The notes below the pieces were generated by a model. That model ran no database searches. It had not been told where the DNA came from and saw only the letters and a list, made by a program, of their open reading frames with translations. The position numbers were made by a program, and so were the translations under genes. Shown here piece by piece: positions 11,485 through 22,070 of a DNA stretch of 64,000 nucleotides. The stretch is taken from positions 243,278,843 to 243,342,842 of the forward strand of contig NC_090989.1 in the NCBI RefSeq assembly GCF_041146395.1. The letters are read 5' to 3'. Each line of letters begins with the position of its first letter. Within the stretch, counting starts at the first letter, position 1. This DNA comes from Eulemur rufifrons (lineage: Eukaryota > Chordata > Mammalia > Primates > Lemuridae).

Positions 11485-11625
11485 CATATGGACATTTTAT
11501 TCAACAAGTATTCACTGAGAATATTTGAGGTGCTAGGCACTGAGGCCAAATACTTTAGATATAAAGGTAAATAATTAGAATCCAGAGCTCAAGGAATTCT
11601 CCATGTGAGACCACTGAGACAAAAT
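11485..11625 (-). repeat. L2 3'-end fragment
   Basis: Reverse L2 tail: 'ttattcaacaagtattcactgag', 'gaggtgctaggcactgaggcc', then 'ccagagctcaaggaattctcc'. Confidence 0.7.
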
Positions 11626-11954
11626 TAAAATACCAGAGGAAATGATCAAATTATTGCAAAATAATGGGTAGATGCTTGAGAGCATTTGGTAACCTGAATA
11701 AATACTACTGATTTTTTATATATACCCTAAGGCAAGGAATTATGGGGGAAAACTTGGAATGAAAAGGGAGTAGGAGCAGGAAGAAAAGTTGCATTTAGAA
11801 GTACAAAGTAAACTTGCATGGTTAGAACCACAAAAACCACAAAAACGCTATACACATACACACACAGTATTCCCATGGCAAGGTTCATGGAAATAGTCCG
11901 ACTAAATTGAATGTCAAAGAGTTCTTTAAAAATCAACTCTTTTTTAAATAACAG

Positions 11955-13290
11955 GGACCTCCAGTTCCAGCCAAGATGGAGTTGTCCCATTTCTCTTACA
12001 AAGGCAAAGGCCCTCCCTCTTATAACCAAAAAAGCATGGCTATAACAGCACCAACAAGCTAAGGTTCTAAAAGGTGAGGAAAAAACAGACTGCCTAGGAA
12101 TCTCAAGACTTGAGGAAGGACATTGCAGAGTTCCCCACCTATACCTGCTCACCTGCCCCCTATAGATCCCAGACATAGTACTGCAGATACCTCCAATCCA
12201 AGACCACCAACAGGCACAGATAAAAAATACTCTAAGAAAAGCCTATCCCCCTAGCCAAAGGGTGGTCTATCAAAAAAAAAAAACTTCTTTTTGGCAATAC
12301 CACCTTGTTCTGGCCAAATTCCAAAGAGAAAATTGCATTGCCCCCACCCTGTGGTTTTAGTGGGGCTAAGTAGGGAGCCATTCTTCTACCCGACCCTAGG
12401 AGACTCCCCTGCCCACAGAAGCAATCAGTAAGGCTCAGATTCCATACCCAGGTAGTATCAATGAGGTCTGGAGTCAAACAGCCTCTCATCCCTACGAGGT
12501 AGCAACAAAACTAAACACAACTGTGAGTCCTGTCTAGTCAGCACTTCACTCTCACCTCACCCCTGTGTCAGTGGAACCCAGTGGGAAGCTGAATATGCAG
12601 GCACATCCAGCAGTAAGAGGAAATATGAGGCTGGGTTAGTTGAAACTCCTGGCCCCCCCCCCTTCTCACTGACATCACTTGGTGTCAGTGATGCCCAGGA
12701 GGGAGGTGGGCTTCTGCCTCACCCTACATACGGCAACAAAGCAGCATGAGTCAGTCCTCTGCTTCCACCCTCTCTTGTGTCAGCAGAGTACAGTCACGCT
12801 CATGAGCTGGTATTACTCCCCCACTCAGAGGCAATGAAATAAAATGAGTTGATGCCTCACTTTCTCTGAGAAGGTGTCAGTAGGGCAAAGAGGGGAGTTG
12901 AACTTCTACCCCACCCACCTGCAATAAGGCAGTGTGAGTCAGTACTCCACTTCTGGTATTGGTGGAGCTCGTTGGCCAGCTGGATGTTTATACCCTTTCA
13001 GTCCTCAAGCTACACAACAGGGGGACTACCCATGAATAAAAGATTAAATAAGACTCAGAGTCTCACAATATAACATCCAAAATGTCCAGGATACAATAGA
13101 AAATCACTCAGCATACGAATAACCAGGAAAATCACAACTTAAATGAGAAAAGACAATCTATAGCCACCAACACCAAGATTAATCAGATATGGGAATTATC
13201 TGACAAGGATGTTAAAGCAACCATCATAAAAATGCTTCCATAAGCAATTACACATTCTCTTGAAACAAATGAAAAAATTAAAAATAATTA
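11955..13290 (+). mobile_element. L1 5' end (5'UTR and start of ORF1), 3' part missing
   Basis: An old L1M-type 5'UTR runs from 'cagttccagccaagatggag'. It includes repeated units with GTGTCAGT and 'ggcttctgcctcaccc' motifs. Upstream-ORF1 text follows: 'aaaatgtccaggatacaata', 'aaccaggaaaatcacaac' and 'atgggaattatctgacaagg'. The copy stops near 13285 in an A-rich stretch; no ORF2 or 3'UTR follows. ORF1 is broken and non-functional. The ORF1 match is strong, the start coordinate less so. Confidence 0.75.
12555..12990 (+). repeat. imperfect tandem units in an L1 5'UTR
   Basis: Three degenerate units each carry a (G)TGTCAGT core, a 'gg(a/g)agntg(a/g)nctt' segment and 'CACTTC/GCTTC'-like ends, at about 12560, 12680 and 12870. 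The copies are diverged, so the period (about 100-190 bp) is irregular. They sit inside the L1 above. Confidence 0.5.
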
Positions 13291-14034
13291 TCAATATTAT
13301 CTCATGTTAGTAAATTTATATACCTGGCAGCTCTGGCTAGGGCATCTTTTCTTTCTCAAGATACAGAAGTTGCTTATTCCCTAACAATAAGGATAACTTG
13401 TCCACCTGAAAATATTTGTAGTGCTGGCCGTCATTTTCCCAAAAACCTAAGAAATTATTATTCAATTGAATTTTCTAAAGAACCCACAGCTAACACAATG
13501 CACAACATATTGACCATAAGTTAATTTAATTATTTCATATTAGTTTCTTACCCATTTCCCATAAATTTTATCCCATGTATTCATTTGCTTAACATCTATG
13601 TCCAAACTTTAAAACTTCTAATGAAAATGCTCTAGAAGATGGTAAATGGAAGAAATAGTGGGTATTTTTGGCTTGACATTGACTTTTATTTACCTTTGAC
13701 ACTGATAAAAATGTACTTTTCTTCTGAGGAACAAAACTTGTCAAATGTTTGCTGTGAGATAAGACCTTAGAGAGACAAATGCTTCCAATGATATTTCTTC
13801 ATTGAGCTTTAGGTTTGTATAGTATGAATCAAGAGGTGCCTCAAAGTGTACCTTTCCCTAATCCCTGCCATAAAACCTGAAATTACATACAGTCTTTGTG
13901 TGTTAAACACTTTTCTATCTTTAGGCATTTTTCTCCTGAAGTGAAAACACTCTGTGAGGAAGTACATCTCGGTGATGAGCATCCCATTAGGATTCAGGAC
14001 ATCTGTCTGAGCTCTCTCTGACTGCTCATTGCCC
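13291..14034. other. unassigned AT-rich sequence
   Basis: No recognisable repeat or gene between the truncated L1 and the next MIR. Confidence 0.4.
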
Positions 14035-14195
14035 AGCTGACTTGGGGCAAGTCTTGTAACCTAACTCTGTTTTACTATTTGTAAAATGTGGATAACCCAC
14101 CTATCTGGTCCACTTGGCAGAATTAACAAGAAAAATAAAATAATACCTATGTGGATGCTTTATACAAAGTGACTACTATTAACAGATAATTTTTT
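14035..14195 (+). repeat. MIR
   Basis: Forward MIR: 'gctgacttggggcaagtcttgtaacctaactctg', 'ttactatttgtaaaatgtggataac', 'cagaattaacaag' and 'cctatgtggatgctttatac'. Confidence 0.7.
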
Positions 14196-15184
14196 GTAGA
14201 AATTAGTAGAATTGTGTAGAAGTTAGTTCTTATGTCAAAAGAAACTCTTCAATAATCAAAACATACGAAAAGGACTTTAGGGGCTTCCAGGGCGCTGATA
14301 GGCATATCAAAACTATGAGAGGGAAGGGAGGAGCTTTCCATAAACAAATTTTGCCTGCACCTCAGTTGTCCCTGAGAGATATTTAGTGGTCCTTGCAACA
14401 GGTCCAGTGGAATGCACGCTCAGGACCAAGATGAGGCCAGAAGCTAAATGTGCTATTTCTGCATATAACACCTGGATCCAAGGATGTGGGAAACCTCCAA
14501 ATTTGCCACCAATTATGTACACAGTATCTCCTTGCAGGGGAAGACTGGAAATAATCTGGAGTTAGATAGTCTTTCTCTCTAAGATTAGTAAGTAGGAGGC
14601 ATTAAGATAGCTAAGAAGGCAAAGCTAATAGGTAAATAACACGGCCTTCAATGTCTGCCATCATCAGCCCTGTTCCTTAAACAAAAAGTATGAATGTTTT
14701 CCTGAAAAGAATCTGAAAATCTTGCTGATACTGAAGAAGAGTTCAAGGCAGATAAAGCCTTAACTCTGTAATGTTCATTGTTGTTTCAACTCCAGGGAAG
14801 TGCAGGCGTTAATGTTGAACCTGGGTTAGGGAAGCCAAGTGCCCAGCACTGTTTCTATCCAGTTGTCCTCTTCCCAGTCAACTTCAAGTCTTTTATAGAG
14901 AATCATACTTTTCTTTTGAAAACTTCTGTGCCTACAGCCATTGAACAAGGAAACATTTGTGTTGTTAGTCCTCCCAAGGATGTCAAATTAGAAAATAGCA
15001 TCCATCTCCTGATATCTGCATTGCTCTGAAGTTGCAAAGAAAAGGGGGTTCCCTAAAATTATAGACCCTCCTCAGTTACCCCCCCAGAGTGTATCAAACA
15101 CTTTCCCCCTCCACAATTCATTTTTAAATGAATGTGTTAAAAAGCCATTCTCTGTTCCACCACTCCAATCCCTAGGAGACTACA
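14196..15184. other. unassigned sequence
   Basis: No gene or repeat recognised. The 83-codon frame at 14778-15029 is unrecognised and lacks clear splice signals. Confidence 0.4.
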
Positions 15185-15300
15185 GAGGTTATAGGGAAAA
15201 GTACCAGAATGAAAATCCAAAGGCTGGAGTCTAATATTATTCCATTACTAATTTACTGTGTGATGGACCTTGAGTATACCTCAATCTCTTTAGAATTTTG
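15185..15300 (+). repeat. diverged MIR fragment
   Basis: 'ggctggagtctaatattattcc' and 'aatttactgtgtgatggaccttgagtatacctcaatctc' follow MIR order loosely. Confidence 0.45.
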
Positions 15301-15387
15301 AACTAAATATTATACATATTTACTATCTATGGTTGGTAGACATTTTTCTAATTTGCTTTACTCTTTTGTTGGCATCTGCTTTTATAC

Positions 15388-15408
15388 AAAAAAAAAAAAA
15401 AAAAAAAA
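15388..15408. repeat. poly-A tract (21 A)
   Basis: Uninterrupted run of 21 A with no identifiable retroposed body upstream. Confidence 0.85.
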
Positions 15409-15669
15409 TTACTGGTCTTGGAAACCATTTCCTGAAATAGAGTTTAATTTTCTTACAGCCAAACTATATGTGACATCACTCAGAGTAGTGACTCGCACTA
15501 CAGTTTCACAAGTGTGTATATGTGTGGATTCTGATAATTTTGTACTCTGTAGGGGAGGAAAAGAAATACAACTCAAGTTGAGAAGAAAAATTATCCTCAA
15601 AAATGTTTCTTTATAACTGCTTTTAGAGACTTTTGTTAAGGTCAGTGTTTGAGATAGCACTAAGCTGGT

Positions 15670-15900
15670 AAAATGTGCCAGAGAACAATGGTAAAAACTC
15701 AGGCTTAGCAGCTAGAAAGACGTGGGTTGAATCTTTGGCTCTGCTACTCATTAGCTATGGGACTTTTACACAATCGGTAAATTGGAGTAATATCTAGCTT
15801 GCAGATCAGATTTTCTATGGCAATTAAATATAATGCTAATAAAGTCCTTGTACATATAAGGAAGTCAATAAATGGTGCTTTTATAATGATGATAGTTGTG
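15670..15900 (+). repeat. near full-length MIR
   Basis: Forward MIR: 'gtgggttgaatctttggctctgctactcattagctatggg', 'caatcggtaaattggagtaat', 'ggcaattaaatataatgc' and the 'gaagtcaataaatggtgc' tail. Confidence 0.8.
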
Positions 15901-16010
15901 ATTACGGGGGCAGAGAGAGAACACAGAAGGAGGAGCACAAACCTTTGCTCCTGTAGCAGCAAAACCATCTTCATCCCATAAGAGCAAAGCCATCCTTGGT
16001 CAGAAAAGGG

Positions 16011-16054
16011 CTTTCAGTTCAGCTCCGTAGAACCTTCCAGAGCTGAACTGAAAG
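16011..16054. other. perfect 15-bp stem hairpin
   Basis: Left arm CTTTCAGTTCAGCTC (16011-16025) and right arm GAGCTGAACTGAAAG (16040-16054) are exact reverse complements around a 14-base loop. They lie in unassigned DNA between two MIRs. The stem stops at 15 bp on both sides. It is not part of a repeat I recognise and could be a MITE remnant or an RNA hairpin. Confidence 0.9.
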
Positions 16055-16234
16055 GGGAACTGGAAGCTGCAATTCACTGCAAGAATTTCAATCCATGTTC
16101 CCTGTCTTCTTTGCAGTAGACCACGGCATACCCTCTAAGATGCCAAATTGTCCCCCAGGAGCTTCTCCTGAGAATGATGTTTTCCCATGGGAGTAAGAAA
16201 AGGCCCATCTTCCAATTTCTGGGACCTAAAATCA

Positions 16235-16460
16235 TAGCAATGATAATAAAATAATGCTTACCATTTATTGAGTCCTTTCTATATAAGCCAAACACTGTAC
16301 TAAGTCCTTTACGTATGTTATCTTATTTAACTTCTCATCAATTTTGTGTGGTAGGTATTATTACTCCATTCAAAGATGAATAAGAATCTCAAGGCTCAAA
16401 GAGGTTAATAACCCAAAGTGCCAAGATTCCAACACCACTTGCTTATTCACTACTTTATTC
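16235..16460 (-). repeat. near full-length MIR
   Basis: Reverse MIR: 'ataatgcttaccatttattgag', 'acactgtactaagtcctttacgtatg', 'ggtaggtattattactccattc' and 'ggctcaaagaggttaataaccc'. Confidence 0.85.
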
Positions 16461-16745
16461 TGCTTTAAGTGCTACATGAAAATACTTAGACTTGTTAATA
16501 CTTAACCCAGGCTCCCTGGCTGCTAGGAATTTATGCTAAATTGTATAATTAGAATTTCAAATTTAGGGCAGTAACTGAGAATAATTATACTTCAATATGT
16601 GACCTTACAAAAGTATTTACTATAATAAATTTGTCTGCACTATCTTTTGGAGAAGTCTACAGAATTCTAAAGCAGAGTCACATATACAAAAGAGAAATAG
16701 AAACGAGACTGTACCTCAATATTCAAGGTGCTCAAATTAAGTAAT
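16461..16745. other. unassigned sequence
   Basis: Nothing recognised. Confidence 0.4.
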
Positions 16746-17020
16746 AATTGTATATTTTAGTTTTAATTGACACACAATTGTACATATTTATGGGGTATAG
16801 AGTGATATTTTGATATATGTATACAATGTGTAATGATCGAATCAGGATAATTAGCACATCCACTACCTCAAATATTTATCATTCCTTTGTGTTGGGAACA
16901 TTCAAAATCCTCTCTTCTTCCAGCTATTTGAAAATATACAATAAATTATTAATAGTAACTATAGTCACCCTACAGTGCTATATGGCACTAGAACTTATTC
17001 CTCCAATCTAGCTGCAATTT
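16746..17020 (-). mobile_element. L1 3'UTR fragment (primate L1P type)
   Basis: Reverse-strand L1 3'UTR: 'tacatatttatggggtatagag', 'tttgatatatgtatacaatgtg', 'tcaaatatttatcattcctttgtg' and 'taactatagtcaccctacag', ending near 'cctccaatctagctgc'. It is 5'-truncated and has no coding sequence. Confidence 0.85.
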
Positions 17021-17034
17021 TAATTGCAAAAATA

Positions 17035-17185
17035 CATGTAAATACTATGTGGCAGGCACAATTATAAGCATCTTACATATATCATCTAATTTAATCCTCA
17101 CAACAATTCTATAATGTGGATACTATTAAAATTCCCATTTTACAGATGAGGAAACAAAGGTACAAAAAGTATAAACAATTATTTT
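17035..17185 (-). repeat. MIR
   Basis: Reverse MIR: 'tatgtggcaggcacaattataagc', 'atatatcatctaatttaatcctcacaac' and 'ttcccattttacagatgaggaaac'. It lies directly beside the L1 3'UTR. Confidence 0.8.
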
Positions 17186-18014
17186 TGAAAGAGTTGATTA
17201 AACATCCAGGACAGGAAAAAGTCTTTAACAAGAAAAGAACACAAAACAAATGCACCCAAGAATCACTCTTCATTTATAAATCAAAACAACAAGAACAACA
17301 CATAGGAGTTGTGACTTGATTGAGGGACATTAATGATCAATTTACAAATAAATTGAGTTTGTATCCCAGATACGTTGAATTTCACACTACTAAGCCAAAG
17401 TCAGAGAATACGTTTATTTTACTAAGATTTAGTCCTCAGAGATCTAATGCAATGCACAAATTGCTACTGCATGCATATTATCAACATTTGGTCTTAGATC
17501 TCTACCATACTTTCTTCTGTATTTCTGGAATTGTTTCACGAGACCCTTCACCTAGGTTTCAGTGTATATTTGATTAGTTCTTGGTTCTTATTTTCTTAAA
17601 AAATTCAACAAATGGGTGGTGACACCTTCATTGACAGAATGGACACTTTCATTTATGGAATTAGTGCTACACATTAAATCATCTGACTATTCCATGGTCA
17701 ACCTTCCTCTTCTCTTTAAGTAAATTGGTATCAACTTGTGTTGCTTTTAATGAGATTAAATGAGCAGAAACCTGGCCTTGTTTTATTACAAAGTTGATAG
17801 TTTTGAATATACCCAAAATGATCTTGAATCTGTGAGATCCGCTGTCTGCCTTTTGTAATGCTTAACTGGAACGCTTTATTCCAAGAAAAAAGTGGTGCTC
17901 AAGGTCAGCATATCAAAATGAAATTAAGCAGATTTTTAAAAATTTGCTAATTGCCCTTCTCTTTTTTTCCTAGAAATTGTACTAGCCTTAATATATACAC
18001 ATGCCACACATATA
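17186..18014. other. unassigned AT-rich sequence
   Basis: No recognisable repeat or gene. The short frames at 17116-17319 and 17320-17577 are partly MIR and otherwise unrecognised. Confidence 0.4.
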
Positions 18015-18090
18015 AATACTAAATGCATTGTGCTAGGTGCAGGGGATACAAAGATGATTAAGATATACCCACAAAGAACTGATCAAGACA
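18015..18090 (-). repeat. L2 3'-end fragment
   Basis: 'cattgtgctaggtgcaggggatacaaagatgattaag' is the reversed L2 block. Confidence 0.6.
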
Positions 18091-18229
18091 GGACACCCAA
18101 GCCACTCAGCTGACTGTCATCTTGAAATTATAGATTCTGTGTCATAATTTATCACCCACATTCTGTCCTAGCCTTTCTGATGCTCAGCATTAATTTTCCT
18201 TTTCTGAGCACTGACCCCTCCTCTCCTAT

Positions 18230-19330
18230 TCTATTCTTCCACTGTTGAACCGGAACAAAAGTCACTTAAAATGGAAGCAAAATTTAGCTATTAACAAAGG
18301 CGCAAAGATCAAAGTTGGCAGCCACACTGAAGTTCAGGATTAAGAGACTTCCTCTTTAAGATCAAAATTCCAGATGATCCAAATATAGGCAAATGAGCCC
18401 CAGTAGAACACTCAGCTTTCTGTGCTGAATCCAGGAAAGAAGCAGAAATCACCATAGAAGCAACTCAGTCTCACTCTTTCCAACCCCGTGGGCTCTATGC
18501 TAATTGCCTACCCCAACAGTGAGATCGCATTTCAAAATATGGTCAAACACAAAACAGCCAAGTCAATCAAGCATTAAGTATTCAAGCACAATTATCCCAA
18601 CACATGCCCAAGGACCAGCAGTGAAGCAGCTTAATTTGGGAGCGGCTCCGTAATCATCTCTCTGGGCAGCTGAGATTTTAACCTCTCCCCTGGGGCCTCC
18701 TGTTCGGGGCACTAGGCTGACTCTCTCCCCGTGAGAGATCACAACGGAGGCCGCTGCCCCCCAGTTATGGGCCTCATTTAAATTCATACTAAGGGTGGGG
18801 GAGGGGGAGGGGGCAGAAGGTCTGCAGAAGCTCCCATTGTTGGGGAGAGACGTGTGGGAGCAGATGGTCTGGCTGGTCACTCAGTCTGGCTGTCAGATGC
18901 TCTCTGTCAAGTTCCCTGGGGACTGTGGGGCTTTCTTTCCACTCTCCGCTCTGGTCATGTGTGTTTGCTCAGTGTGAGCAAGGGGTCTGTTTCTTTATCA
19001 CCCCTCAGACTTGCCACGTCCTTCCCCCACTCCTTCCCTCTGCTTTCTCTGCTTTTTCTGGACCAGCCAGTGCTGAGCCTCCAAGGGCCCACTCACTGCA
19101 GAGCAAAGCAAGCGATTTCCTTTGTCTCTAATTGATGCTGTGCTCTCATCCAGCAGCTTCTGACTGGCATGCTCACTCGGTTATTTAACAAATTACTCCA
19201 CAGCCCTCATTAGGACTATTGACATGTACAGCTAACCAACCCCTACAGTTAGGGACGATGTGGTAACTGACTTCCATAGTCTATCTTCCCCCTTTTAGCT
19301 CGGTCCTGCAACGGGATGAGCAGACAGACC
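18230..19330. promoter_or_regulatory. candidate regulatory block with G-quadruplex motif
   Basis: About 1.1 kb free of recognised repeats and GC-richer than its surroundings. It carries CGGCTCCGTAATCATC, GGGCCTCATTTAAATTC and CAGCCCTCATTAGGACT. Several overlapping frames exist on both strands (18563-18880, 18854-19135), but none resembles a protein. Repeat depletion and TAAT-type cores suggest an enhancer or other conserved noncoding element. This is inference only. Confidence 0.3.
18793..18813 (+). other. G-quadruplex motif
   Basis: Four G-runs (3, 5, 5 and 5) separated by single bases T, A and A. Single-base loops are the arrangement expected to fold most stably as a parallel G-quadruplex. 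Confidence 0.85.
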
Positions 19331-19874
19331 TTCAGAGCTTGGTTGGCCTTATACTCACCTTTCCTATCATGTCAGGGTCTAAAAAAATAAAGCGTGGGTT
19401 ACAGATGCAACTCTTATTTGCATCAGTAAAGGACAAACACGGAGTCAGCTTTTCTACATATAACTCTGTCTCTAAAGCATTAGCTGTTGAACATAAATCT
19501 TGGCCTCAAAACCTGCTCCCTTTTAAGATTCCACACAGCTTGTGCCAAGGCAGCTATTCCTTGCAGTTCTCAGTTAAGATTTCCTCCAGCTCAGGATGCT
19601 GTTAAATTTGTTTTAGTTTTTAAACCATACTGGCAGCCCAGTGCACTACAATGATGCCTCAGTCAGCTGGATAAAGTCAACAGCAGCCCACAGAGACTGG
19701 TATCTGAGATTGGGTGGCAAAGTTAAAGTGAGAAATATCATTTGATCCCCCTCTCCTGGCTGAGATTAATCTTTCCCTCTCATGGGCTATTCTCTGGACA
19801 TAAATGCTTGAATGTTTCATTTTTTACTCATCAATAGAATTTCAGCTTCATGTTTCTCTCCCTTCCTCCCCTAA
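19331..19874. other. unassigned sequence
   Basis: No gene or repeat recognised. The 88-codon frame at 19339-19605 is unrecognised. Confidence 0.4.
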
Positions 19875-19990
19875 ATTGTGAAAGCCTTGAAGACAGAGAT
19901 TGTAGTAGTCATATTTAATTGGTTCAGGGTCTAATATTATCTCCTACTATATCAGAGCAGCTCAATTAATGTTGAATAAATGAAAGAATT
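19875..19990 (+). repeat. L2 3' end
   Basis: Forward L2: 'aaattgtgaaagccttgaagacagagattg' and the tail 'cagctcaattaatgttgaataaatgaaag'. Confidence 0.65.
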
Positions 19991-21859
19991 TTAAAAAACA
20001 ACAAATATTAGAAATTAACAAAAGAGAATATAATAAAATTGGAAAGAAGAAAGAATGTCTAAACTAAATGTCAAACATTTCTTCCATACACACACTATTC
20101 CAGATATTCCTGTATGCCACAGTAAAAATCATACCATTTTACTTTGAAGTAAAATGGCTATGAGGAATTAAGAGGGAAGCCTGAATCACTAAATACTCAG
20201 GGTCTAAAAGACCAAAAACTCTAACTGCCCAAGTGTTAATGTCCAGCGAAAATCACAAACTAGTAATTTGCACAAGCAGTTTTGTAAGATGTGCAGTTAG
20301 CATAGCTGTGGGGGATGGGACAAGACATTAACATGGCCTCTGGACCCCACTCCATCCCCTGTGTTAGCCCATGGCAGACAGGGGCTGCATGCAGAAGCAG
20401 AAAGTGTGGATTTATTAAGTGTAGTGCTGTTTTAGTGCCCAAGATACAAAGTATGACACAGACAGGGGCTGGAAGCCATCTTCCCCGAGTAACATGGCCA
20501 CGGGTGCTTGAGGATTTATAGCTTTTGGAACATCAGGGGATGGAATCCTTGGCACAGACATCAGGCTTCTTCCATGGGTACCTGTAGCAGCAAGACGCCA
20601 TCAAGTAGCTTCCCAGATGGTAGGTGTAGGTGGTAGGATGGAGAGAATAGAAAAGGAAGAAATGGACACATCCCATTGTAGGAAAGAACACTGCGCAAAC
20701 CCCCCTAAGGAAAGCCAAAAATTGAAAAATCTGAAGAAACCTGCTTATAAACCCTACTTTAGAAGATAGAGGTAAAAGCCAAGACATGTAGATTATGCAC
20801 ACTGATACACATATTTTTCCTTTCATTGCATATTAGCTTTTCTTTTCATTGCATGTAGACGTTAAGTACCAGAAAACCCATCTTGCACATATAACAATGC
20901 ACCCTCCGATTTGAAATCATAGAACGCTGTCTTTAGGAAGGGTATCTCCATAGTTTGTATTCTATCATTTTTCTAAGAAAAGCTCCTCTAATCCATTCAA
21001 TCTGCTATTTTGTATCTTTAAAAAAAAAAGTTATCGTTAGAACATGAATCAAAGAGACCACTTTAAAATAGGATGAGCAAATGTGATACAGGCACACTGC
21101 CAGCATCCTTTCCTGTGCCCATTATAGACATTGCTAATCACTCAACGCCTTAACGCAGCCTTCGAATCCTGCTAAAGCACAGGACACCAGCAGCAACCAA
21201 TCCATCTGTGCTGGTATTTGAGGTTACTCCTGTTTGTCACCTTAGCTTTAAAGATAATAATCATATACTGCAAACATTAAAACACAAGAAATTCATTGTT
21301 CAAGAGGTAGTGAGAAGACCCAGTGAGGCAACTTTTATTATAAAAAGGGCATGTCTGCTGTTGCTAGGAAGTGTTCCTGATTTCCACAAGAAGCCATGGA
21401 ATACAGCCTGTGGAACGGGGGAAGGGATCAGCATGGGAGAATGAGCTTGCAGAGGTGGCAGCTTGATAAACTTGCACTTGCTTTTGTGTGTGTTTCCGTG
21501 GAAATGGTAGGTATTCAGTTGCATTGGGGAACCTGAGGAGGCCTTAGAAGGTTTCCAGGGAGGTGGCTTCTCAGGATTAGCAGGACACAGGATAGGAATA
21601 GGAAGTCCATTCTCCTTGGCCACCTCTCCCTAGAAGTGATAAGAAAAAGCACTGGATCTCATTTCCTTTGTCCTAGGACACAACTTTCGTAACTGGTGAA
21701 GGCCCCTCAGTCAGTAGGCTAATACATAAAGAGTCCATCACAGACACAACAGAAAAATACAACACAGAGTGCTGCTGGCCAGGAGAATCTCCTCAGCCTT
21801 TTCTTCACATTGCCAAGAATAAGAAATTTGAAAAGCAAGTTGCCTGTTTTGTGGTTTGG
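19991..21859. other. unassigned sequence
   Basis: No named repeat. The 20310-20560 part has 'gtggatttattaagtg', which reads like an antisense LTR polyadenylation zone, but the match is too weak to call. A 24-base palindrome lies at 20134-20157. Confidence 0.35.
20134..20157. other. 24-base palindrome
   Basis: CCATTTTACTT and AAGTAAAATGG are exact inverted copies separated by TG. It lies outside any recognised element. Confidence 0.85.
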
Positions 21860-22070
21860 GTTTTAGCTATCATTTCAGTACTATGTGCTTTGCATACATT
21901 AACTACCTCATTTGATCCCCACAACCACCCTATGAATTATCCCCATTTTTAAATAACTAAGCTAAGACCCAATGAGGTTAAAGTGCCCACAGTCATAGAG
22001 CCTGAAGTGGCCAACCCTGGATTCAGATCAGATCAGATCTGTAGCAACACAGGCAGTGCTCTTTCCCCAC
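21860..22070 (-). repeat. MIR
   Basis: Reverse MIR: 'actatgtgctttgcatacatt', 'ctcatttgatccccacaaccaccctatg', 'atccccatttttaaataac' and 'ggccaaccctggattcagatc'. Confidence 0.75.

Noticed and set aside
11727..12176. 149-codon minus-strand frame, the longest in the window
   Set aside because: It crosses the boundary of the L1 5' fragment and reads antisense to it; no recognisable protein.
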